Position numbers and translations under genes: made by a program. Under the pieces are notes generated by a model. The model did not search any database. It was not told the DNA's origin and saw nothing but the letters and a program-made list of their open reading frames with translations. From the NCBI GenBank assembly GCA_900541315.1, contig UQJF01000128.1, positions 1 to 8,208 of the forward strand: DNA of 8,208 nt, written 5' to 3'. The stretch is from an uncultured Clostridium sp. GTDB taxonomy: Bacteria > Bacillota > Clostridia > Lachnospirales > Lachnospiraceae. Of this stretch, positions 1 through 6,654 are shown piece by piece (the first letter of the stretch is position 1; the number at the start of each line of letters is the position of its first letter).

Positions 1-44
1 ATGTAGCTCCGTCTCGTGGGCTCGGAGATGTGTATAAGAGACAG
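1..44 (+). other. Nextera i7 sequencing adapter remnant (artefact)
   Basis: Bases 11-44 match the Nextera transposase read-2 adapter in full, ending in the 19-bp Tn5 mosaic end AGATGTGTATAAGAGACAG at 26-44. Bases 3-10 (GTAGCTCC) are the reverse complement of GGAGCTAC, which I recall as Nextera XT index N718, and bases 1-2 (AT) fit the end of the P7 oligo. The block is therefore library adapter left on a contig end, not a mobile element and not host DNA. Genomic sequence starts at 45. Confidence 0.96.
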
Positions 45-58
45 TTCTTATACAGCTC

Positions 59-108
59 GCAAACCCGCACCTGAAGGTACTCTACTGTCTGCTTCGCAGA
101 CGGTTTGC
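59..108. repeat. Structured intergenic element downstream of the aminotransferase
   Basis: An outer 7-bp inverted repeat (GCAAACC at 59-65, GGTTTGC at 102-108) encloses a small hairpin (ACC 69-71 with GGT 76-78) and a strong hairpin (85-92 with 96-103, GTCTGC/GCAGAC core). Together these could form a three-way junction, with 102-103 shared between the outer stem and the strong hairpin. It lies 11 bases past the aminotransferase stop codon on the minus strand. No T-run follows on either strand, so it is not a standard intrinsic terminator. It resembles a dispersed intergenic repeat, but the contig end cuts its context and I cannot count other copies. Confidence 0.4.
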
Positions 109-118
109 CCGTGAATAT

Positions 119-1408
119 TTACTCCATTCCCTTTAACAGCTTCTCAACACTGGAAAGCTTTACGCACAGTGCAAACAGCTCTGTAGCCACAATCAAATCG
201 CCCAGAGGAGGATAGGTTGGTGCAATACGGATATTGCTATCATGAGGATCTTTTCCGTATGGATAGGTTGCTCCGGCAGAGGTCATAACAACACCTGCTT
301 TCTTGCATTTTGCTACAATATCTTTTGCACAGCCATCTAAGGAATCAAAAGCAATAAAGTAACCGCCCTTTGGCTTAGTCCACTCGCCGATACCAAGACC
401 GCCCAGCTCTCTTTCCAGGATCTCTTCTACAGCTTCAAACTTCGGACGGATGATGTCTGCATGCTTTCTCATATGCTCTACCATTCCATGGATGTCCTTA
501 AAGAAACGTACATGACGCAGCTGGTTTACCTTGTCATGGCCAATGGTCTGATGCTTTAACTGAGCCTTGATGTCTTCCAGGTTGTTGTGGGAGGTAGCGA
601 TGGCTGCGATACCGGAACCTGGGAAGCTGATCTTGGAAGTAGATGCAAACTTGTAAACCAGGTCAGGATTTCCTGCTCTTTTGCACTCTGCAAGGATCTC
701 GATCAGATGATCCTGGTCATGGTCATACAGGTGATGGATGCCATATGCATTATCCCAGAAAATACGGAAATCAGGAGCAGCCGGTTCCAGTCTTGCAAAG
801 CGGCGTACTGTTTCGTCAGAATAGGAATACCCCTGTGGATTAGAATACTTCGGTACACACCAGATACCCTTAATAGAAGCATCATTGGCTACCAGCTCTT
901 CTATCATATCCATATCAGGACCTTCCGGAGTCATAGGAACATTGATCATCTCAATGCCGAAATACTGGGTAATGCCAAAGTGACGGTCATATCCCGGAAC
1001 CGGGCAAAGGAATTTTACCTTATCCAGCTTGCACCATGGGGTATTTCCCATGATACCATGTGTCATGGCTCTTGAAACCGTATCATACATAACATTTAAG
1101 CTGGAGTTTCCATAAATGATAATGGTAGAAGGATTAACCTCCATCATATCTGCCAGAAGTTCCTTTGCTTCATCAATACCGGTAAGCACTCCGTAGTTAC
1201 GGCAGTCTGTACCATCTTCACAGGTCAGGTCATCATCACTGCTGAGCACGTCCATCATGCCCATGGACAGATCCAGCTGATCTGCGCTTGGCTTACCTCT
1301 GGACATATCCAGTCTCAGATCTTTTGTCTGAAAATCGTGATACTTTGCCTTCAGGTCTTTGCGAAGGGCTACCAGTTCTTCTTTGGTCATCTCTGCATAC
1401 GGCTTCAT
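119..1408 (-). CDS. Aspartate aminotransferase, class I fold, subgroup Ic type
   Basis: PLP enzyme of 429 residues that probably interconverts aspartate and 2-oxoglutarate with oxaloacetate and glutamate in the cytoplasm. Numbering from the chosen start: an N-terminal DMSRGKPSADQLDLS segment (about 34-48) typical of the branch annotated as putative aspartate aminotransferase; a DNAY motif (219-222) whose Asp contacts the PLP ring nitrogen; the Schiff-base lysine K259 in STSKISFPG; and R394 in NIRIAPT, which fits the substrate-carboxylate arginine. The ATG at 1406-1408 is preferred because AGGAGG (complement at 1414-1419) lies 5 bases upstream. The in-frame ATG at 1444 would add 12 residues and has no ribosome site. 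It has its own promoter, so it is separate from the gatCAB operon, but could supply that pathway with aspartate. Substrate preference cannot be fixed from sequence; the fold is certain. Confidence 0.88.
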   Translation of the reverse strand: MKPYAEMTKEELVALRKDLKAKYHDFQTKDLRLDMSRGKPSADQLDLSMGMMDVLSSDDDLTCEDGTDCRNYGVLTGIDEAKELLADMMEVNPSTIIIYGNSSLNVMYDTVSRAMTHGIMGNTPWCKLDKVKFLCPVPGYDRHFGITQYFGIEMINVPMTPEGPDMDMIEELVANDASIKGIWCVPKYSNPQGYSYSDETVRRFARLEPAAPDFRIFWDNAYGIHHLYDHDQDHLIEILAECKRAGNPDLVYKFASTSKISFPGSGIAAIATSHNNLEDIKAQLKHQTIGHDKVNQLRHVRFFKDIHGMVEHMRKHADIIRPKFEAVEEILERELGGLGIGEWTKPKGGYFIAFDSLDGCAKDIVAKCKKAGVVMTSAGATYPYGKDPHDSNIRIAPTYPPLGDLIVATELFALCVKLSSVEKLLKGME

Positions 1409-1413
1409 AATTT

Positions 1414-1419
1414 CCTCCT
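1414..1419 (-). promoter_or_regulatory. Ribosome binding site of the aminotransferase
   Basis: Perfect AGGAGG on the minus strand, 5 bases before the ATG at 1406-1408. It decides the start against the upstream in-frame ATG at 1442-1444. Confidence 0.85.
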
Positions 1420-1483
1420 CTACATGTGCTCTTAAGGCAGACATATGTCAGTGCCATAAACACATTTTCTTTCATTGCTATAA

Positions 1484-1512
1484 AATATACACCAAAGTAT
1501 TTATTCCGTCAA
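1484..1512 (-). promoter_or_regulatory. Sigma-A-type promoter of the aminotransferase
   Basis: On the minus strand, a -35 box TTGACG (1507-1512), a 17-base spacer and a -10 box TATATT (1484-1489). Transcription would start near 1477, giving a leader of about 70 bases. The boxes lie in the 188-base gap after gatB, in AT-rich DNA. Confidence 0.75.
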
Positions 1513-1590
1513 CACAAAATTTCCTTATGAAGCTAAAACTTTGACTTATGGTTATATAAAACTATACATAATTTTACTTATAACCTGGCA

Positions 1591-1614
1591 AATCCCCCGG
1601 TAAACCGGGTAATT
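1591..1614 (-). terminator. Possible weak terminator after gatB
   Basis: CCCGG (1596-1600) and CCGGG (1605-1609) form a 5-bp stem with a 4-base loop, and a further AAAT/ATTT pairing is possible around a 2x2 internal loop. It sits 19 bases past the gatB stop codon. Neither strand has a clear T-run after the stem, so termination here is only suggested by position. Confidence 0.35.
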
Positions 1615-1632
1615 TAACTGTATAAATCTCTT

Positions 1633-3072
1633 TTACTTTGCCAACAGTTCCTTCAACAGTTTATTTACCATTCCAGGGTCTGCCTTGCCCTTCATAGCCT
1701 TCATAGTCTGTCCTACCAAGAAGCCCATGGCTTTTTCTTTTCCGCCCTTATAATCGGCTACGGACTGCGGATTTGCCGCCAGAATGCCTTCAATGGTGGC
1801 CTTTAAAGCACCTTCATCATTTACTACCTTTAAGCCCTTTTCTTCTACATAAACAGCCGGATCCACATTATGCTCAAAGATCTCTTCAAATACAGTCTTC
1901 GCCACGGTACGGTTAATCTCGCCAGCTGCTACCATCTGGATCAGCTTTGCCAGATTTGCAGGTGAAAAGCCCATATCATCCGGGTCCATTTCATGTTCTT
2001 TCAGCAGACGCATAGCTTCTACCATCAACCAGTTGGATGCCTCTTTTGGCTTTCCACAAAGCTTTACTGTCTCCTCAAATACATCTGCCATATGCTTGGA
2101 ATTTGTAAGGATCTGTGCATCATACTGAGGCAGGTCAAATTCGCTGATATAACGGACCATTTTCTCGGTACGAAGTTCTGGCTGTGCTGCCCTGATTCTT
2201 GCGATCCACTCATCACTGATCACCACCGGTGTCAGGTCCGGATCCGGGAAATAGCGGTAATCCTGGGCATCTTCCTTAGAACGCATAGCCTTTGAGCTTT
2301 CTTTATTATCATCCCAGCGTCTTGTTTCCTGGATGACCTTCCTGCCGTCTTCGATCAGCTCGATCTGGCGTCTTGTTTCCCCTTCAATGGCATGTGCAAT
2401 AGCCTTAAAAGAGTTGATATTCTTCATCTCAGTCCTGGTGCCAAATTCCGGCGCTCCCACTTCACGGACAGATATGTTTACGTCAGCTCGCATGGAACCT
2501 TCCTGAAGCTTACAGTCAGAAGCTCCCAGATACTGGATGATCAGGCGAAGCTTTTCCAGATATGCGATCACTTCCTCTGCGCTTCTCATATCCGGTTCAG
2601 AAACGATCTCGATCAGCGGTACACCGCTTCGGTTGTAATCTACCAGGGAGCAGTCTTCCCACTCGTCATGGACCAGCTTTCCTGCATCCTCTTCCATGTG
2701 GATCTCATGGATACCGACCTTTTTCTTTATGCCGGACTCTGTTTCGATCTCTACCCAGCCATCGTGACAGATAGGCAGGTACAGCTGTGAAATCTGGTAG
2801 TTCTGTGGGTTATCTGGATAAAAATAGTTTTTACGGTCAAATTTGCAGTACTGGTTGATCTGGCAGTTTGCAGCCAGACCTACTGCCATGGCATATTCTA
2901 CCACCTGTTTATTTAATACAGGCAGAGAACCTGGCATACCGGTACACACCGGGCATGTATGGGTATTTGGCGCTCCTCCGAAAGCGGTAGAGCAGCCGCA
3001 GAATATTTTCGTCTTTGTTGCCAGTTCTACATGGACTTCCAGACCGATGACGGTCTCATACTGTTTACTCAT
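1633..3072 (-). CDS. gatB: Asp-tRNA(Asn)/Glu-tRNA(Gln) amidotransferase subunit B
   Basis: The 479-residue subunit binds the misacylated tRNA and activates its aminoacyl carboxylate with ATP; ammonia arrives from GatA. Visible features: GLEVHVEL near the N-terminus (10-17); zinc-type cysteines C25, C27, C40 and C43; RKNYFYPDNPQNYQISQ (80-96); HEIHMEEDAGK (122-132); the family signature DYNRSGVPLIEIVSEPD (145-161); EGSMRADVNIS (191-201); and a C-terminal helical YqeY-like tail (roughly the last 150 residues) that contacts the tRNA elbow. Length is normal for the family. AGGAGG (complement 3081-3086) lies 8 bases before the ATG and touches the gatA stop codon, suggesting coupled translation. 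It is the last gene of the operon. No lesion is seen. Confidence 0.98.
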   Translation of the reverse strand: MSKQYETVIGLEVHVELATKTKIFCGCSTAFGGAPNTHTCPVCTGMPGSLPVLNKQVVEYAMAVGLAANCQINQYCKFDRKNYFYPDNPQNYQISQLYLPICHDGWVEIETESGIKKKVGIHEIHMEEDAGKLVHDEWEDCSLVDYNRSGVPLIEIVSEPDMRSAEEVIAYLEKLRLIIQYLGASDCKLQEGSMRADVNISVREVGAPEFGTRTEMKNINSFKAIAHAIEGETRRQIELIEDGRKVIQETRRWDDNKESSKAMRSKEDAQDYRYFPDPDLTPVVISDEWIARIRAAQPELRTEKMVRYISEFDLPQYDAQILTNSKHMADVFEETVKLCGKPKEASNWLMVEAMRLLKEHEMDPDDMGFSPANLAKLIQMVAAGEINRTVAKTVFEEIFEHNVDPAVYVEEKGLKVVNDEGALKATIEGILAANPQSVADYKGGKEKAMGFLVGQTMKAMKGKADPGMVNKLLKELLAK

Positions 3073-3085
3073 GGCTTACTCCTCC

Positions 3086-4555
3086 TCAGTCAGATGCTTT
3101 TGCCAGCTTAGGCATTTCATATTTTCTGGTACACTCAAATGCATATCCTGCGCGGATAATGTTCTTTTCCTTAAAGCAGTCACCGATCAGCTGCATTCCA
3201 ATCGGAAGACCCTTAGAGTCCATGCCGCATGGAACGGTCATTCCAGGAAGACCAGCCAGATTAACGGAAATCGTATAAATATCACCCAGATACATTTTTA
3301 ATGGATCACTTAAGGAAGCTCCCAGCTTTGGTGCTGTATCAGGAGATGCAGGAGCCAGGATCAGGTCATATTTTGCAAAAGCTTTATCAAATTCTTTCTT
3401 GATCAGAGCCTTGGTACGCAGGGCCTTTAAATAATAAGCGTCATAATAACCGGAGCTTAATACGAAAGAGCCAAGCATGATACGGCGCTTTACTTCCGGT
3501 CCGAAGCCTTCAGAACGTGTCTTTTTATACATGTTGTGAAGACCCTCGTATTCTTTGGTGCGGTAGCCATATTTTATGCCGTCAAAACGTGAAAGGTTGG
3601 AGCTTGCTTCTGCAGAAGCAATGACGTAATAAGCAGGAATAGCATAATCTACCAAACCTAAATCAAAGGTTTCTACAATAGCGCCTTTTTCCTTTAAAAT
3701 ATCTGCTGCCTTTAAAATGGCTACCCTTACTTCCTCATCCAGTCCTTCACCAAAATAGCTTGATGGGATACCGATCTTCATTCCCTTTACATCATCTTTT
3801 AATGCAGAGGTAAAATCACAGTCTGTACGGGCCATGGAAGTGCTGTCTTTTAAATCATGGGAAGAAATCGCTTCCAGAATCGCTGCACAATCGGAAACGT
3901 CCTTTGCAACCGGTCCGATCTGGTCCAGGGAAGAACCATAGGCGATGAGGCCGTAACGGGATACAGTTCCGTAGGTGGGTTTAATGCCGGTAACGCCGCA
4001 GAAGGAACTTGGCTGACGGATAGAACCGCCTGTATCAGAACCTAATGCATAAAAGCACTCATTAGCTGCTACAGCTGCACAGGAGCCGCCTGAAGAACCA
4101 CCAGGTACATGCTCTGTATTCCATGGGTTGCGGGTCACACCGTAATAGGAAGTCTCTGTGGTGCTTCCCATGGCAAATTCATCCATATTGGTCTTTCCAA
4201 GAATAACAGCTCCTGCTTTTTCCAGGTTTAAAACAGCCTCTGCTGTATAAGTTGGCACAAAATTTTCAAGGATCTTTGAGCTGCAGGTAGTGCGCATGCC
4301 TTTAGTACACATGTTATCCTTAATAGCAGCCGGTACACCTGCCAGTGGACCTGTCAGTGTTCCTGCCTCGATCTGGGCCTGAACCTCTTTTGCACGCTTC
4401 ATGGCTCCTTCTTCGTCTAACGTAACATAAGAATGAACCTGCTCTTCCACTGCCTTGATCTGCTTTATCACTGCTTCTGTGGCCTGCAAAGAAGTGATTT
4501 CTCCGGCCTTTATCTTTTTTCCCAGTTCCAGGGCTGTTAAATCTAATATACTCAT
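3086..4555 (-). CDS. gatA: Asp-tRNA(Asn)/Glu-tRNA(Gln) amidotransferase subunit A
   Basis: Glutaminase subunit of GatCAB, 489 residues, an amidase-signature enzyme that releases ammonia from glutamine and channels it to GatB. The Ser-cisSer-Lys triad is complete: K79 in AAIKDN, S154 in PGGSSGG and nucleophile S178 in GSDTGGSIRQP. R358 and D425, which I recall as glutamine-binding residues in Staphylococcus aureus GatA, occupy the same numbers here. That argues for full activity and no N-terminal misassignment. AGGAGG (complement 4563-4568) lies 7 bases upstream of the ATG and overlaps the gatC stop codon. The stop codon of gatA overlaps the gatB ribosome site in turn, consistent with balanced subunit synthesis. 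Confidence 0.98.
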   Translation of the reverse strand: MSILDLTALELGKKIKAGEITSLQATEAVIKQIKAVEEQVHSYVTLDEEGAMKRAKEVQAQIEAGTLTGPLAGVPAAIKDNMCTKGMRTTCSSKILENFVPTYTAEAVLNLEKAGAVILGKTNMDEFAMGSTTETSYYGVTRNPWNTEHVPGGSSGGSCAAVAANECFYALGSDTGGSIRQPSSFCGVTGIKPTYGTVSRYGLIAYGSSLDQIGPVAKDVSDCAAILEAISSHDLKDSTSMARTDCDFTSALKDDVKGMKIGIPSSYFGEGLDEEVRVAILKAADILKEKGAIVETFDLGLVDYAIPAYYVIASAEASSNLSRFDGIKYGYRTKEYEGLHNMYKKTRSEGFGPEVKRRIMLGSFVLSSGYYDAYYLKALRTKALIKKEFDKAFAKYDLILAPASPDTAPKLGASLSDPLKMYLGDIYTISVNLAGLPGMTVPCGMDSKGLPIGMQLIGDCFKEKNIIRAGYAFECTRKYEMPKLAKASD

Positions 4556-4566
4556 CTGGCCGCCTC

Positions 4567-4860
4567 CTATTCTACTGTCTTAGGCACCATGAAAGCTCCA
4601 TCCTTCTTTGCAGGTGCATTGGCAAGTATCTCGTCTCTGTCATCCCCGTTTGTCACTACATCTTCACGGAATACATTATTTACGGGAAATACATGAGACA
4701 TAGGCTCTACGCCAGTTGTATCCAACTCATTTAATTTATCAATATAGTCAAGCATTCTTCCCATATCTTTTTTTGCTTCTTCTTTTTCTTCTGGTGAAAG
4801 CTCCAGTTTTGCCAGAATGCCCACATACTCTATGGTATCGTCACTGATCACATTTGCCAT
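4567..4860 (-). CDS. gatC: Asp-tRNA(Asn)/Glu-tRNA(Gln) amidotransferase subunit C
   Basis: Small 97-residue subunit that wraps the GatA-GatB interface and stabilises the complex; it has no catalytic residues of its own. The family pattern is clear: an N-terminal helix with [16 protein letters not shown] (about 12-27), a second helix with [13 protein letters not shown] (36-48), then [18 protein letters not shown] (51-68) and a tail with [18 protein letters not shown]. Translation starts at ATG 4858-4860, preceded by AGAAAGG (complement 4871-4877) about 10 bases upstream, a weaker site than those of gatA and gatB. It follows aspS after a 169-base AT-rich gap with no convincing terminator, so I place it in the same operon. 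Confidence 0.97.
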   Translation of the reverse strand: MANVISDDTIEYVGILAKLELSPEEKEEAKKDMGRMLDYIDKLNELDTTGVEPMSHVFPVNNVFREDVVTNGDDRDEILANAPAKKDGAFMVPKTVE

Positions 4861-5029
4861 GGTTTTGTTTCCTTTCTGAAGTCTCTTTTAATCTCTTTCC
4901 AAAGACTTTTTCCAAATTCTTTTATCTAAATTGCTTTATCTAAACCAGATCTGAACCGGTTCCTTCTATAATATATGCTATATAATATATAAGAAGTATT
5001 TTAATATTTTTATAAGTCTTTCTTATGAA
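4861..5029 (-). other. AT-rich spacer between aspS and gatC
   Basis: This gap is far longer than the other gaps within the operon. It contains an imperfect AT-rich hairpin (CTTCT 4963-4967 with AGAAG 4992-4996), a 10-base direct repeat TTTATCTAAA (4921-4930 and 4935-4944), a related repeat TTTCCAAA (4896-4903 and 4909-4916) and the palindrome GAACCGGTTC (4953-4962). I find no convincing -35/-10 pair and no stem followed by a T-run on the minus strand. A processing site or weak internal promoter is possible but unsupported. Confidence 0.4.
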
Positions 5030-6364
5030 CTATGGTTCCAGCCTTGTTACATCTCTTGGGAAGAGCGCTGTTTCTCTTACGTTCTGCTCATCTAAAAGAC
5101 GCATGGTCAGTCTCTCTAAGCCGATTCCCAGTCCGCCATGTGGCGGTATTCCATATTTAAAAATCATCAGATAAGAGGCAATGTCTTCCGGATCCATGCC
5201 ACGTTTTTCCATTTTTTTAAGGATCTCGCCATAATCATGAATACGCTGTCCGCCTGTGGTCACTTCCAGACCCTTAAATAACAGGTCAAAGCTTAATGTA
5301 AATTTCGGATCTGCCGGGTCATCCATAGCATAAAATGGACGTTTCTTAGATGGATAATGGGTAACAAATACGAAATCACTGCCGTATTCTTCTTTAAAAT
5401 AACGGCCAATGAGAAGTTCTTCTTCCGGCTCTAAGTCATATGGGTTTCTGATCCGCCTGTTGTATTTTTCAGCTACCAGCTCTTTTGCTTTGTCAAAACG
5501 GACTGCGGGGATCTTACTTACATCCGGAAGTGTGACACCTAACATATCCAGTTCCTTCTTGTACTCTTTTTCAAGAAGAGCCATAGTGTACTGTAAAAAT
5601 CCGGTTTCCATTGCCATAATGTCCTCGAAACCGTCAATATATCCCATTTCAAAATCCAGGCTGGTATATTCGTTTAAATGACGGGTAGTGTTGTGCTTTT
5701 CTGCACGGAACACAGGAGCTACTTCAAATACACGGTCATAAACTCCTACCATGGTCTGTTTGTAAAACTGGGGGCTCTGGCCTAATTCTGCTTTTTTATT
5801 GAAATAGTTTAATTTGAATACGTTAGATCCGCCTTCAGCACCTCTGGCTACGATCTTTGGTGTGTGGATCTCTGTAAAGCCCTGGGTAAATAAATAATCC
5901 CTGAAGCCTCTTACAATGCCTTCCTGGATCTTAAATTTTGCACGTTCTCTTACATTTCTAAGTGATACCGGACGCAGGGCCAGCTTTGTTTCAAGGGATG
6001 TGTTCATTTTCCATTTGCTGATGGGGATCGGCATTGGCTCTGCGGGCTGGGATAATACTTTGATCTCTTCTAAGCGAAGCTCAAAACCATGAGGAGCTCT
6101 TTCTTCTGCCTTAACAATACCAAAAACTTCTACAGCTGATTCTTCTTTCAGATCATGGATATCAAAATTTGTGACGCCTTCTTCGTATACGCACTGTACC
6201 AGTCCTTCTGCCTTCCGCAGGATCACAAAAGCCACCTCGCCCATGTCACGGACATTGTGTACAGCACCGTTCATACGGATCTTTTTTCCTTCATAAGAAC
6301 CTTCTAAGATCTGTGCGATTCCAAGAGTTTCCTTTGCTTTGACGCCTTCTACAAATTCCATCAT
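5030..6364 (-). CDS. aspS: Aspartate--tRNA(Asn) ligase, archaeal-type non-discriminating AspRS
   Basis: Class IIb synthetase of 444 residues that attaches Asp to tRNA(Asp) and/or tRNA(Asn). It lacks the GAD insertion of bacterial AspRS (usually near 590 residues), so it is the archaeal type. An OB-fold anticodon domain (about 15-110) is followed by the catalytic core: motif 1 with FTEIHTPKIV (163-172), motif 2 FRAEKHNTTRHLNE (from 219) and motif 3 GGLGIGLERL (410-419). H36 (GAVHNVRDMG) and P91 (RAPHGFEL) match the His and Pro I recall as marks of non-discriminating archaeal-type AspRS. The HNTTRHLNE motif argues against AsnRS. The ATG at 6362-6364 is chosen for AAGGAG 7 bases upstream; extension to the TTG at 6382 would place that ribosome site inside the gene. 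It is first in the T-box operon with gatCAB, so its product is probably the GatCAB substrate Asp-tRNA(Asn). Confidence 0.95.
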   Translation of the reverse strand: MMEFVEGVKAKETLGIAQILEGSYEGKKIRMNGAVHNVRDMGEVAFVILRKAEGLVQCVYEEGVTNFDIHDLKEESAVEVFGIVKAEERAPHGFELRLEEIKVLSQPAEPMPIPISKWKMNTSLETKLALRPVSLRNVRERAKFKIQEGIVRGFRDYLFTQGFTEIHTPKIVARGAEGGSNVFKLNYFNKKAELGQSPQFYKQTMVGVYDRVFEVAPVFRAEKHNTTRHLNEYTSLDFEMGYIDGFEDIMAMETGFLQYTMALLEKEYKKELDMLGVTLPDVSKIPAVRFDKAKELVAEKYNRRIRNPYDLEPEEELLIGRYFKEEYGSDFVFVTHYPSKKRPFYAMDDPADPKFTLSFDLLFKGLEVTTGGQRIHDYGEILKKMEKRGMDPEDIASYLMIFKYGIPPHGGLGIGLERLTMRLLDEQNVRETALFPRDVTRLEP

Positions 6365-6371
6365 ATTTATT

Positions 6372-6377
6372 CTCCTT
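6372..6377 (-). promoter_or_regulatory. Ribosome binding site of aspS
   Basis: AAGGAG on the minus strand, 7 bases before ATG 6362-6364. It fixes the start and excludes the upstream TTG at 6380-6382. A second ATG follows immediately at 6359-6361 and could also be used. Confidence 0.85.
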
Positions 6378-6385
6378 CCCAAGGG

Positions 6386-6409
6386 TGTACATTAAACATT
6401 AAATGTACA
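6386..6409 (-). repeat. Inverted repeat between T-box terminator and aspS ribosome site
   Basis: TGTACATT (6386-6393) and AATGTACA (6402-6409) are perfect 8-base arms around an 8-base spacer, 8 bases upstream of the aspS ribosome site. In RNA it could form a weak hairpin near the translation start; in DNA it could be an operator. No function is known to me. Confidence 0.5.
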
Positions 6410-6426
6410 TCTTACGGTTCCGGAGA

Positions 6427-6450
6427 TTTTTATATAAATTTATATAAAAA
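6427..6450. repeat. 24-base perfect AT palindrome at the leader terminator
   Basis: The segment 6427-6450 is a perfect palindrome with centre TATATAAATTTATATA (6431-6446). On the minus strand it begins inside the T-run of the T-box terminator. It may be only low-complexity DNA. Confidence 0.5.
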
Positions 6451-6485
6451 AACGCCCCGGAACACATTTGCTGTATTCCGGGACG
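6446..6485 (-). terminator. T-box leader intrinsic terminator
   Basis: On the minus strand a 13-bp uninterrupted stem (6473-6485 with 6453-6465, two G-U pairs) with a 7-base loop is followed by seven T residues (6446-6452). It stops transcription ahead of aspS unless uncharged tRNA stabilises the antiterminator just upstream. Confidence 0.92.
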
Positions 6486-6654
6486 GGATCTTCTTTTCCC
6501 GCGGTACCACCCGCATTGAGAAATCTTCAGGATGCTCTTAAGACTTCTCCTCTTTTTCGCATGTAACGTATGCCACGGATATACCTACTATCAGTCCTGC
6601 CAGCCGGTTGCATCCCCTTCTGGCAAAGCCGCTTCGATATACCAGCTCCAGAGT

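Noticed and set aside
26..44. Tn5 transposon end
   Set aside because: The mosaic end is contiguous with the remainder of the Nextera adapter and an index, so it comes from library preparation and not from an integrated transposon.
85..103. Intrinsic terminator of the aminotransferase
   Set aside because: The stem is good but no T-run follows on the minus strand, so it was recorded as part of a structured repeat.
703..885. Several short ORFs inside the aminotransferase, gat, aspS and MFS genes
   Set aside because: They are in other frames or on the opposite strand of conserved genes, lack ribosome sites and have no family features.
1293..1475. Small ORF or leader peptide ahead of and overlapping the aminotransferase
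   Set aside because: It starts at the predicted transcription start with no room for a ribosome site, and runs out of frame through a well-conserved gene.
5012..5026. Terminator right after aspS
   Set aside because: The ATAAG/CTTAT stem is 5 bp of weak pairs and is followed on the minus strand by A residues, not T, so read-through to gatC is expected.
5030..6364. Asparaginyl-tRNA synthetase as an alternative for aspS
   Set aside because: Motif 2 reads FRAEKHNTTRHLNE, the archaeal-type AspRS form, and the linked gatCAB would be unnecessary for a direct AsnRS route.
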